In this document: piece by piece, positions 23,973-35,370 of the stretch
Layout of the letters: every line of letters starts with the position of its first letter
Position numbering within the stretch: the stretch's first letter is position 1
Assembly: GCF_963583255.1 (NCBI RefSeq)
Contig: NC_084818.1
Coordinates: 9,798,222 to 9,862,221, forward strand
Length of the DNA stretch: 64,000 bases
Direction of reading: 5' to 3'
Source: Pyrus communis
Taxonomy: Eukaryota; Streptophyta; Magnoliopsida; Rosales; Rosaceae
Notes under the pieces: generated by a model
Told to the model about the DNA's origin: nothing
What the model saw: the letters and a program-made list of their open reading frames with translations, nothing else
Database searches by the model: none
Made by a program: the position numbers and the translations under genes

Positions 23973-24067
23973 CCTGTTATTTTCTATAATTTGAACATAT
24001 AATTTATTTGATCTGACAACAAAAAAATTAAAATGTGTATGTAAAAGGTGAAAAGGAGTGTTTCACC

Positions 24068-24945
24068 TAGGAATGGGCAACGGTTATGGCGCGCGGGTAA
24101 CTGCGGTTATTTACCCATAACCATTTATGCGCATACCAGTATAACCGTTTACCTGTTAGATAATTGCCTAAATGGTTATACCCATACCCATAACCGTTTA
24201 TAAACGGTTAACCATACTCATAACCGCATACTCATTTAACCGTAACCGTTTAATACCCATTTACCCATTTTAACCCGTTCATCTTTTTTTTTTTTTTTTT
24301 TTACCATTACCCTTTTTTCACCAGTCTACATGTTTTTTAACAACTTGAAAATTAAAAAAAAAATTGTCATAATTTTTTTTTTTTTTTTAACAATTAAACA
24401 CCGTTATAGGTACATTTATCATACATTTCCGTATTTTAATTTTTTAAGTCCTTATACCATTCCAATAATTGAAATAATAGTTTGCGGACGATATTTTTAA
24501 CTGTTACCAATGAAGGTAAATATAATATTTGCTAAGTATTATTGGGTTACAAAAATTATTTAGAAGACATTTCTGTCAATTTCACCATTACCCGCAAGGA
24601 ATTTAAATTAATTTGACGAATTCCTTGATGATAAGAATCATCATTCCTGTAGCAGTGTTATTGAGAGAAGGACCGATGAATTCCTTGCTAATTTATTGGG
24701 TGCTAAGTATTATTGGATTGAGAACATGGTTTGTGTTAATTTTACATATATAAAATAAATAGGTAAACGGTTACCCGTTTATAACCGCGGTTAATACCTA
24801 TAACCGCCCGTTTAAATTTTGCCGGTAAACGATTATATCCATAACCGTTTATTTATCTAAATGGTTACCCATAACCGTAACCGTTTAATTTAAATAGACG
24901 GATAACTGCGGTTACCCATAACCAATGGGTATTTGCACATCTCTA
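24068..24945. mobile_element. Non-autonomous hAT element, 878 bp, perfect 8-bp TSD
   Basis: GTTTCACC is repeated exactly at 24060-24067 and 24946-24953. Ends are TAGGAATGGGCAA and, reverse complemented, TAGAGATGTGCAA. Subterminal regions on both sides are packed with ATAACCG/CGGTTAT repeats. The interior (about 24280-24760) is AT-rich and non-coding; no transposase is visible. Confidence 0.88.
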
Positions 24946-25503
24946 GTTTCACCCAATCTGTATAGTTAGACACTAACAAGACTATCCATTACACGAAAAG
25001 TTTGTTTGTGCTATTCTAATCAACAAGATATAAAGTAATAGGCAAACAGAATTTTAGCTTTAATGATTCTCATTCATAATCTAATAACATAAATTTGAAG
25101 TTGTTTGATAAATTTTACGATCGTATTGTTAAATGAAAGTTCTGTGGCAGTAGACAAATAAAAAGTTATGATTAAGTATTGATCATAAACTATTTGCACA
25201 AGCTTTTCCATTCAGCTCTTACCTTATGATTGATAATCATATAACTCTTAGAACAATAAATGCTACTATTTTTTTAATGTCGAGAGAGCTTTTAAATTTG
25301 AATATCTTTTTCATTGACACAAAGAAAACTAAACTCTTACGATTATAAGTAAAAATTGATAATTATTGTTGAAGCATGGGCGGTAGTTGGGATATAATGA
25401 AGGGCAAAGCTAAGCAAGGGTTATATGATATATGTTAGGCATGATACTTCAAAAGAGAAATGATTTCCTTCCAATTTTATATTATTAGTTGTATGTTAAA
25501 TTG

Positions 25504-25504
<1 letters not shown>

Positions 25505-25548
<44 letters not shown>

Positions 25549-25562
25549 TTATATATATATAT
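25505..25562. repeat. TA microsatellite
   Basis: Alternating TA over about 40 bases, a short T-run, then further TA. Confidence 0.9.
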
Positions 25563-27776
25563 AAAGAGTTGCTACCCGCAACCTAACTCATGAGTGTGTC
25601 TGACGCTGTTTTGGAACAGACGGATAGAATGGGCTAGTCCAACAAACTTCTTCTACTTTGCCAGCATAAAGAAAGAAACAAAGAGAAGTTTTTGATAGAA
25701 AGGATGTTTGATGGGGAGCAGTTCCTATACCAACCAACACTGCCTTGAGCTTGGGGCATGCAAGTCTTATGAGAAAAATCTTAGTTTTGTAACACTGATT
25801 TTTTATTTTATTTTAAAAAGAGATAAGCTTGGCTTGATTCCTCCTCAAATTGCTTCGTGTTCGATTCACAAAACTTCATTTTAATGGTTGGAATTGCTTA
25901 TAATATAAAGCACTTTGTAGATATCATCTCTATAAAAAATTAATCGAAACTAAGATCGTTTAGTCAATCAATAGTAACAAATATATAAACAATTCATAAT
26001 GATTTTCCCAAAGTCGTTCATCTATTTTTGTACAGTTTGATGACTAAATTATCTCATATTTTATTAGTTTTTTGTAGAGATGACCTTTATAGTGCGAATT
26101 ATAACTGTTCCAATCATAAACCCTAAGTTTCGTGAATCAATCATGAAATGAATTGAGGAGAAACATTGAGGAGGCAAGTTAATTCCAAAAACAAATTAAA
26201 CAGTAATGTCAAATTCACCTCAACATTGCTATCACACGAAGACATTGTGAATATATTGATCAACACAAAATAAAATAAAAAGGTACAATAAGTTAGTGTA
26301 CATGGAAACATAAAATGAAATGGAAGAGGTAGAAAGGATGACCTCTACTCAAACCAACAAGGCAACAACGAAACTTAGATCTATAAGGTGAGAAATTCAT
26401 TAAAGCAACTCTTAAAAGAAGTGAACGTTCGGTAGCCCTAAAAGATCATTGTAGATGCAAATTTCGTACGTAGTTGAATTGATGAAATTCCACCTACAAA
26501 CAAGAAACATTATTAGCCTAATTGATGAACACCTAGAAACGAAGGGAGGGTGTCCGCCAAAAGGTCTCTAATGCCTAGGTCAGAAAAGTGGTTCAAGAGA
26601 AATAAGAACTTGAGAGAGTTATAAGTAGTGGCAATTATTGTTTTTCTTATTTAACTTGGCTATATATAACATAAACCCTAACAGGCGGCTAGGTTGAGAG
26701 GTTGCAGGCCATACTAGGTAGACCTTAACGTTTTGCTAGTGATGGTGTAGACCATTCTTCGAAATTTTTCTAGTACGTAGTCCTAAAGGTTCATGTTGGT
26801 AAGAGCGAAGGTGCGCCAAACACTCAAAGATGAGACTCTGAATAGTCGGTTTCTTGCCACCATTTAGCCAGGTATGGTCCGATAACAAGAGATACCATGG
26901 GCCTGAAACACTCTTAATACGTTGATGACCCAAAAGTCCAATACTCACAAGACAAACAGGTGACACGGTTTGCACACCGAGACCCAAAGTCAGTAGAAAC
27001 CTCAAGAACAGAAGCTACAAATTAAAAATAAATAAAAAATTGAAAGGGGATGAAAATAAAATTATTCTTATATATAAAAAAAATATTAAAAAAAAACTCA
27101 TAATTCTTTACAAGGCTTAAAAAATAAATTAATAAACTGCTAGCTTTGTATCTAATCTGATCTCATCCCGCTTACCCTTTTGATTGTTTAGTTCGTAAAC
27201 CTGCATAAGCAATGAGGGGTTAGCTTCAATAGCTCAGTATAGACATATCCTTTACCACAATAAATTGACAATACTAAATTAAGTGTCATCTAATCATATA
27301 TTTCATTCATGATCAATTAGAAACAATGGTTCCATGATGATGCATGAATGTTCCCTCATTCTCACCTCTATACTCATTAATACATACTCTAAAACACATA
27401 AGCTTTACCGTGCTTTGGCCTCGAGTATCTTGTTATATGAATTACCACCCATAACATATTCGTGTACCTATCATTGTTATCTCAAATGACAATGTACATC
27501 TTTTGGTCGTCAAGCCATACCTCACATAAAGACCGCCTTTACAGCCGATCAATTATGCTTACCAGAAAGCCTGGTCTCTGGGTTGGATCCAATATTTCTA
27601 GTACACCAAACTATTCCAATTTCATCATGACACAAACCCATGTAACTCACACGACTCATGCCTCTCATTATTGCAATGCATGATATGAATTTCACCTGAT
27701 ATATGCATGCCATAATCAATAACCAATAAACATCCAACTGAAGCAATAATTAATACAATAACATCCAACCACGTTT

Positions 27777-27836
27777 ATCAATCATTGAGACCAACAATTA
27801 TATAGCATCAATCATTGAGACCAACAATTATATAGC
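27777..27836 (+). repeat. 30-bp tandem duplication
   Basis: Two identical units beginning ATCAATCATTGAGACCAACA, head to tail, with no spacer. Confidence 0.9.
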
Positions 27837-28172
27837 ACTTCACGAAATTTAATAAAATTAATATTCGTAATGGTCTGCCCGAATTCCCTTGAACATTGCT
27901 CTGAATTACAAACTCAAGAATCCACTTTGAGCAACTCCTATTCACAAGAGTAAGATATCACTAGATGCATGACGTCAATTCTAATCCTAATTTAATTAGA
28001 ATCACTAATTTAACACCACTCAATCAAAAAGTCACTTGGGTTGATCTAAAATAACCTGGTCATTATAAGAAACCTCTTGAATATAAATAGCTTTGGTAGC
28101 TAAGTGAAGATATCCTTTTACACTTGTATAAAAGCTTTGTATAATATTCGATACCAACATGCTGCTTTCTTT

Positions 28173-28562
28173 GGGGTAAGGATGCTCTCTGGATCCTCCA
28201 GATCCTTGGGCTTTCTACTCGTCAACGCCGATTTTGTAACCTTCGTCCTCATGGCCAGCAGGCCCGTCTTACTCTCGCTGCCACCGGCGATGACGGTGGC
28301 AGGGATCAGATCGGCCACAAGCAGGCCCGTCTTTGTCCGTTTGTTCGGAGTGGAACGGTGGTGGTGGTTTTCCTTTGAGTCGACTCGGATGCTTCGATGA
28401 ATTCCCAATGCGTGAGACCTAGGAATTCTTCTCTTTTTTTCAATTTTCAAGAGAAAGCGGAAGGGAAATTTTTTTTTCTGACTGCATGATTTGTATCAAA
28501 CAACCAAGATAACTTGGTCCACAGAACCCAGAGGAGACAGATTCGAAGAGGATCCTTACCCC
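28173..28562. mobile_element. Foldback element with GC-rich interior, 390 bp
   Basis: Ends GGGGTAAGGATGCTCT and, reverse complemented, GGGGTAAGGATCCTCT form inverted repeats. TCTTT flanks both sides (28168-28172 and 28563-28567). The interior is much richer in G+C than the surroundings and has coding-like texture (minus-strand frame 28450-28118), which may be a captured gene fragment. I do not recognise a source gene. Confidence 0.55.
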
Positions 28563-28618
28563 TCTTTGAGAGAGTTAAAACAATATATAAATATAATAGC
28601 TGTACAACATATACAATA

Positions 28619-29136
28619 GTGTGAAATGCTAATTTAGTCTATAAATTATTTTTTCAAGAAAAATCAGTTCTTAAGTTATAAAAATATGTCAATGACATCC
28701 CTAATATTATATTCGAAGCTACTATATTCAATTTTCCATCAATTTAAGTCATGTTACTTACATGCGATACACATTGGAGGGTAGATTGATAGTTTTTCAT
28801 ATAAAGAAATAGTGTATGGAGTTAACTTTGGATGGTAAATTGATAGTTTTTCATAATAAATGGTGTAAGTTAAACTTCGGATGGTAAATTAGACGTTAGA
28901 TTCGCAACCATATGAAACGTTAAGGGCTTATAAGCGAGAAAATAATGGTATAACACTCTAAAGTATGTCAAGTAACTTAGGTTGACGAAAAATTGGATAA
29001 AATAGCTTTGAATATAATAGTAGGAATGAAATTGGCAATTTTTAATGAATTTAGAGACTTATTTTACCGAAAAAATAATTCATAGACCTAATTTTTACTG
29101 AGGTAATAGTTCAAGGACTAAATCGACACTTCATCC
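28619..29136. mobile_element. MULE-type foldback element, 518 bp, perfect 9-bp TSD
   Basis: TATACAATA occurs exactly at 28610-28618 and 29137-29145. The arms are diverged inverted repeats of roughly 165 bp, each containing a TTTAGTC..ATTATTTTTTC block and CTA(A/C)TATTATATTC. The interior has near-repeats of TGGATGGTAAATTGATAGTT. It is non-coding. Long TIRs and a 9-bp TSD are Mutator features. Confidence 0.85.
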
Positions 29137-29224
29137 TATACAATATATATAGTTTGAAAAACAGCTTGGCTTAGATAAAGCATATACAAACCTGTATATA
29201 CATATATAAATAGGATGGTCATTA

Positions 29225-29420
29225 AAATTAATTCCATATTTTTATCAAAGCAACATAATTTGGATACTATAAAATAGTTTGAGAAAATATCAAACTCTCA
29301 TGTATTAGTTATCAAACCGTTTAAAATATGAGGTATGAGATTGTGGTTCAACCCATAATTGAAATAGTTTTGTGTTATTTACTCTTAATAATATGTAATA
29401 TAAGACCAAATAAAAAGTTA
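29225..29420 (-). repeat. Dispersed repeat B, copy 2
   Basis: The reverse complement of about 29320-29400 resembles 14750-14830 (ACAAAACTATTTCAATTAT, CACAATCTCATACCTCATAT). Ends unclear. Confidence 0.4.
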
Positions 29421-30349
29421 CTACCGTATAAATCATTTGACCTAATTGGATCCCAATGATCAATTAATTAGAGTAGGAAATTAAATAAAAATAATTGACA
29501 AATTATCAATTGAAAAGATTAAATGGATAATAATACAAAGCTAAATGAAACTAATTGCGCCATTTAACATATAAGTATTATATAAGTATTTTTGAAAATA
29601 CAGGTCTTTCACATCGTCCATCATGATGCTAAGGGCAAAATTGTCATAATGAGCATACAATCCACGTGTCATTATTCTATTTGATGAAATTAGTTTATGT
29701 TTCCCACAACCATAAGCAAAAGTTGCAGTAGCACGCGGAGGACAAAAATTTCACCAATGAACCTCAACATGTTGAATTCCGAAGTTTGCTAAACAATTAA
29801 TTATCTTATTATCTTTGCGATAGATATGAGAAATCTGAATTTGCATAAAAGATAGAATGGTGTAAGAGCTATACCAATCAACCGATAACCATCAAACTAC
29901 TTGACACGATCTATTAGAAAGTAAAATGCATTGTCAAAGCAATCACACGATCAAAAGAATGTAAACCCATCTCCAAAGCCATACTTACAACATGAATAAT
30001 GCCTTAAGCCATGCCTTGGAGGCAGGGCCCAAATATGGTCCATGCTACCTACTGCCAAAGATCCACATTTGATGATCTGGCTGCGTAGGGACTTTCTCTT
30101 TAATGATCCAACCAACCTAACCAAGTATACACTTTTTGTTCATATATCACGATAGGGTCATCTTTGAGATTTCAGAAGTCCCATGCGAAATTTAAAAGAG
30201 GGCCCCTTCTTAAGATATATATATATATATATATATATATTTTAACAATGTATTGATGTTAGAAAATAGTTACTTAAATCAAAACAAATTTTAACACTCA
30301 TTGAATGCTAGTTTACAAATGTCATTAATTATATTAAAAAGAGTTACAA
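29421..30349. other. Intergenic, nothing recognised
   Basis: AT-rich spacer with a TA microsatellite at 30214-30240. Confidence 0.5.
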
Positions 30350-30804
30350 TGACACACCCCAACCTAAATCAAGGCATGCTGGCCGTCATGTGAGGGTGAC
30401 GTAGCCATGTGCGTAGTGCAAAGAGATAGTGATACGAAATATGTGGGTAAATAAAAACCAAACTAACAACTTTACACTAGGTAAGTATATAAGTACGAGT
30501 GAAGGTGTTTAAAATAGTAATGCAAGTGCTCAGAGCGTAGGTAACCAATCCATGCCAAGAATAACATCGAAGTCAACAATATCTAATGGAACCAGATTAG
30601 TTGGCATAACGATGTTCTCCACCAGAATAGTACATCCTTGATATACCCAGCTAACATAACATGTCTCACCTGACCCTCTTGGGATTGCTCGTGAGTTCCT
30701 AGAAACAAAACCGTGAGAGTGTGGTTGGGGTCCAAAGTGGACAATATTGTGATATGGCAGAGTCAAGCCCGGGATGTGGTGGGGGCTCGGGCCAGGATGT
30801 GACA
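30350..30804 (-). mobile_element. Short chimeric LTR-retroelement fragment with 5-bp TSD
   Basis: TACAA flanks both sides (30345-30349 and 30805-30809). On the minus strand it opens TGTCACATCC and ends GGGGTGTGTCA, typical LTR termini. Between them lies a stretch that translates (minus, about 30665-30530) to a Ty3/gypsy aspartic-protease C-terminus, VPLDIVDFDVILGMDWL. So protease sequence sits inside what otherwise looks like a solo LTR only 455 bp long. Lineage is probably Tekay/Del, inferred from the motif. Confidence 0.65.
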
Positions 30805-30809
30805 TACAA

Positions 30810-32113
30810 ACATAACCTTTATTAAATAATCAAAAACAGTTCATTCTTAATTAAACAACCAAACATGAAAAACAAAAAACTCTTAACTTTGAAGTTTCAT
30901 TTGAACATATAATATTATTATATATATCATTTTTCGGGTGTTATTACTGGCATACAAAATATATCATTGTACTCCAAGTGTTTATATTTAGAAAGGAAAA
31001 AAAATTACTCTTATAAGAGGTGCACAAAGAGATTTTAAGGTACTAACAAAAACATTTTTTTTTTAAATATAGAACTTATTACATAATATTAGATGACAAA
31101 AATTTTGAGAGCCTCTTCAAATTTGGGGCCCTATGCGACCTTATCTTTCGCTCCCCCTCAACGCCCCCTCCGTATCACGCAAAGTAGAGATAACAATTTA
31201 CGTAAAATGAGTTCACGATTATTATAATTTTTTAGTCCAATAATATAATGTTATATAAAAAAATTATTAAATATAAAATTATATTATTAAACAGCAACGT
31301 CACGATCTTTGTGAAGTTATTCTATATAAGTTCTTTCATCCAAGATGCGATTAAGGAGCCGATGTCCACATTGGATTGTCTTTTCGCATTACATTAGGAA
31401 CGGGAAGAGATCCCATTCAAATCTCTCCCGCCAAATTCTAGAGATCCGGATATCCGAATTCTTGAAATTTGATCCAACGGTTACAATTATTATAAGGGTC
31501 CAGACCTTCGGATTCCTAGGATTTGGTGGGATAGATCCAAAGAGGATCTCTTCCCATTAGGAACAAACCCAAAACCTACTCTACAATTTTCGATGGTAAA
31601 GTCGTACACCATATGTCGTTGCAATAATGTTTGACATTTCTGCCTTGGGACATATTTGCTTCTGGACTCTTAGTTTTAGTGGTGTGATTTGCATGGTAGC
31701 TCGATACAGGTTTAAAATTATTTGTGTTCTGTGCAAATTATTTCCAGATCAAGAAATGAGTCATTGGATAATATGTACCCATCTAACACTCTTGTAATTA
31801 GTTATTCTTGGTAATGAAACTCTATCACTTATGTTAAAAAAATAAATAAAATAAAACTTGATATTTGTTAAGCTCTTATAACATTTGGGTTCAATAATCA
31901 CATCATAGTAACTATAATCACAACGCCAATCGTAAATACTTACATAGCTCAAGTGATAAAGTACTTCCCTGGTCCAAGAGAACTTCCCTCCTTTACTTTT
32001 ACACATTTTCCTTAGCTACGCAAAACAAAACAAATAAAAGAAACATAAACATCAATGGCTTGCAAACCCAAAAGAATAACGAGACCTCTGCATTTGCTTC
32101 TTACAATTGGAAT
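30810..32113. other. Intergenic with degenerate repeat sequence
   Basis: Includes a GGATCC/AGAGGATCTC-rich foldback-like stretch (about 31395-31560) resembling other small inverted elements here. The end is 3' flank of RABA3. Confidence 0.4.
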
Positions 32114-34023
32114 TTAACAAGAGCAAGCAGACAATTTCTTCATCTCACTAATTTCCAATTCCGAACCAGAAATAACATCAATTTTTGCCCCTTTAAGATC
32201 AACCCCATTGGATTTTATCTCATTGCCACATTCCAATGCCTTCTTAGACACCACACCATATATTTCCTCAAGAACCCTAAGGAATGCAGAGTCCACATTG
32301 TCACCACTGAAAGCTGATGTCTCTGAGAAGAACAGCCCCTGCTCCTCAGCAAACTCAACTGCATCTTCCGTCGGCACGGCCCTCTGGTCCCCGAGATCAG
32401 CCTTGTTCCCGATCAGCATGATCACGATCGAACTGTCAGCATGGGCCCGGAGCTCCTCAACCCATCTAGCTACATGATCGAAGGTCTGCCTCTTGGTGAT
32501 GTCGTACACCAGCATTGCCCCTAATGCACCTCTGTAGTATGCACTTGTAACTGCCCTATACCTACAAGGAAAAACAACAAATGCATCTTCAATTTTTCAC
32601 AATTCTTGTCGAAATTTAATTCAAAAAAAAAAAAAAAAAAACCATGGATTTTGTCCAATAGAAGTTATATTTCTGTTGGGAATATTATCTTTTTTGGAAA
32701 TTAAATCTATCAGTAAAATTTTGAATGTATTGTTGCAGTTCATTAATGGTGCAGGTGATACATAAATACAGCATCAGCATAAAATCAGGATTCTTTAATA
32801 TTTATGCAGATGCCTTTGCTGCTTCCCACATGCACGTCTGTCATGCAGGGCAAAAACAGAACGAGAAGAAGTGAAGAACCTGTATTTCTGTAAACACTGG
32901 GTAATATTAATTGTCTATTTTTAGCATGTTTCTAAATTAGCCTGGTCTCCTTCATTTGGCACAGTTCCACTAGCTAGATCCCAAATCTCAAATGGTTAAG
33001 GCTTCTTGTTAAGTTATTGCACATTTGAGTACCACTACAAACCCTAATTTTATTAGTCAAATAATGTGACAGTGTTTAATTATTTCAAATTTAAGTTTAT
33101 TCTGTCCTATTTATTGTTTTTTCTTCTTCTTAGTACATCGATATTTTTACACTAGGGAGATGGAGAGTTCGGCTAAGCCACACAATAGGCAGCTTAATTT
33201 GGTATCAAATTTGCTATCCACCAAATTCGCAAAGAGGAATACCACCGGACCGTATTACATTGTCCTATTTATTGTTAAAAGTAAAGTAATCACACATACC
33301 CTAAACCATGATTACAGTGAACATGTATTCAAGTTTCAAATTCTTTATACCTTATGCATCTATTAGTCACATTGGAAGGAATTGAATCATACACCTATCT
33401 AAAACCTAACAAATACTCCATCGGTCATCCTCCCTCGCTACTTGAACTAAAAGATTTCAACTTATTTGTGATAAAACCATTCACGTGCTGTTATAGCAGG
33501 AAGTAAGTGGTTAAGTTAAGAACAATATTGATCGGTACTGAATCAATTAGTAGTGGACTGTTAAACCCTCTCTGAAATCTTTACAAATGGTTCTTAAGCC
33601 TCCATTACCATTTGAGTTCAAGACGTACGTAAACATGAAAAAAACAAGAAAATTAATTCCTAGAGTTTAAAAAAAAACAAAAACAAAAACAAAAGGTAAG
33701 AGAGAATGATAAAAACTAACCAACCTTTCTTGGCCAGCAGTATCCCAGATCTGAGCCTTGATGAGTTTTCCTTGAATGGTGAGAGTCCTGGTCTGGAACT
33801 CAACCCCAATTGTGGACTTGGAGTCAAGGCAGAACTCGTTCTTTGTGAACCTCGACAGAATCTGAGTCTTCCCAACTGCCGAGTCTCCAATTACCACCAC
33901 CTTGAACACATAATCAATCTTTTCATGTCCAGTCATAACACTAATCTCCCTCCTCACCCTCTCTCTCTCCGCCCTCTCCGCCGCCGTCGCCTCCGCATCC
34001 ACCCCATTCATTTCTTGGTTCAT
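32114..34023 (-). CDS. RABA3: Rab GTPase RABA3 (Rab11 class)
   Basis: Small GTPase of the RABA/Rab11 group, acting in trans-Golgi/endosome trafficking. Two exons, 34023-33725 and 32561-32114, split the arginine of AGQER (donor AG|GTTGGT, acceptor TTGTAG); product 248 residues. G motifs: P-loop GDSAVGKT, switch [23 protein letters not shown] and ETSA. The N-terminus is extended by about 37 residues rich in Glu/Arg (MNQEMNGVD start), and the C-terminus is ACSC, a double-geranylgeranylation CXC signal. The N-extension and the C-terminal [10 protein letters not shown] match what I remember of Arabidopsis RABA3 rather than RABA1, 2, 4 or 5. The intron is 1163 bp. Confidence 0.92.
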
Positions 34024-34920
34024 TTTCTTCTGAAAAAAGGGAGCTCAGAACTTGGTCTTTGTTTTGGTTTAGTTTAGGAAGTCAGTGGGAGTAAGTGAAA
34101 ACAACAGAAAAAAGAAAGATCGAGAAAATAATGGTGCAGTCCTTGTCAGTCTCTTAAAAGCAGCAATAGTGGACGTACCCAGCTGCATTATTAAATCATA
34201 TGGTATAAATGGTCTGTGAGATGCATAATTTGGGCTAATACTGTTACTCATAAGCTGTACAAGTTTGCTTCAGTAGGTTTTTAATTGGGATTTGGTTCCT
34301 ATCAATCATACTGATCCAGTAAAGCAGCATATAAACTCTCTTCTTTGGACAAAACGACATTTTAAACGACTCTAACTTGTAGAATTTAGATTTGAGTTTG
34401 GGTGCAACAGAAGCTTCATTTATACTTTTGAATTTGTTTATTCCATAATGTTGGTGTTAATTTCTTACCAAAAATTAAAAAAAAAACCAGCTAGTAACTT
34501 CGTCTCGGCTCAACTTTCGGGAGTAATAATAACAGCCTGACAGGGTTTCATAATTATAAAAGTTGATTTCGTCATGAAAACACAAAGCAACCAACTCATT
34601 TGAGGCCATCATGCAGTCAGTGTACTAATCGACTCTAAACAGATATATTGGGTTGGGTTAGTTATAAAGTAAGATTCCATCATTTCAATTTTCTAGCAAA
34701 AATGAAGGGAGAAATGTAGTCAAATCTTAGACATGTTAACGACAATTAATCTGTTTATTTATTTATTTTATTTTCAGATTTTAACTACCCAAGTGGATTC
34801 AGATTTGGACAGGACTCAAGCGACTATATTTCTAAATCTTCAATGACAAAAATAAAATTCGACAAATAGTGTTACTATATAATCACTACGAAGTATGAAC
34901 CATTAGTTTGAAACATTATT

Positions 34921-34959
<39 letters not shown>

Positions 34960-35207
34960 TGCAAAAATATAACGTATCAGACATCTAATAATATAACTTT
35001 TTTTTAAGGATATCTACTAATTGAATTATAGACAAAGATATTGAGAAAATTAATATCCCATAGGGAGGTTGGGCAGTTAAGCCAGCTCTACGTCTACCAA
35101 ATTACTTGAGTTTCATGCACCATTCATATATAAATATCTCATAGCCAAAATCTCACAAAATTATTGTATGCACTTCTTAACATAGAACATATAAGTTATT
35201 TAATTTA
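34024..35207. other. Intergenic / RABA3 5' flank
   Basis: Upstream region of RABA3 with a TA microsatellite at 34930-34960. No gene recognised. Confidence 0.5.
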
Positions 35208-35361
35208 GAGAACTTTAACGAAAAGTTCTCGGTATTATTCACTTTAACGAAAAATTACATTTTCATACTAAAAAGTCAATCCTGGTACTATTCATTTTAC
35301 ATTTTATTTTGTCCTTATCTTTAAAACTCAAAGTTTTCAAGTCATTTTCATTAGTTTTCCT
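35208..35361 (+). mobile_element. MITE family A, copy 2, with 9-bp TSD
   Basis: 154 bp, bounded by TTTAATTTA at 35199-35207 and 35362-35370. Ends GAGAACTTTAACGAAAA and TTTTCATTAGTTTTCCT. Same internal sequence as copy 1 (CTAAAAAGTCAATCCTG, TTTATTTTGTCCTTATC). Confidence 0.82.
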
Positions 35362-35370
35362 TTTAATTTA

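Larger units (their letters stand above)
24954..28172. other. Intergenic, no gene recognised
   Basis: Contains a long TA microsatellite and a 30-bp duplication. The 26.3-28.1 kb part is less AT-rich and may be old retroelement sequence, but I cannot assign it. Confidence 0.4.

Noticed and set aside
26736..27683. Coding frames of 65-89 codons near 27 kb
   Set aside because: No domain recognised, and the frames lie on both strands in sequence that looks like old repeat.
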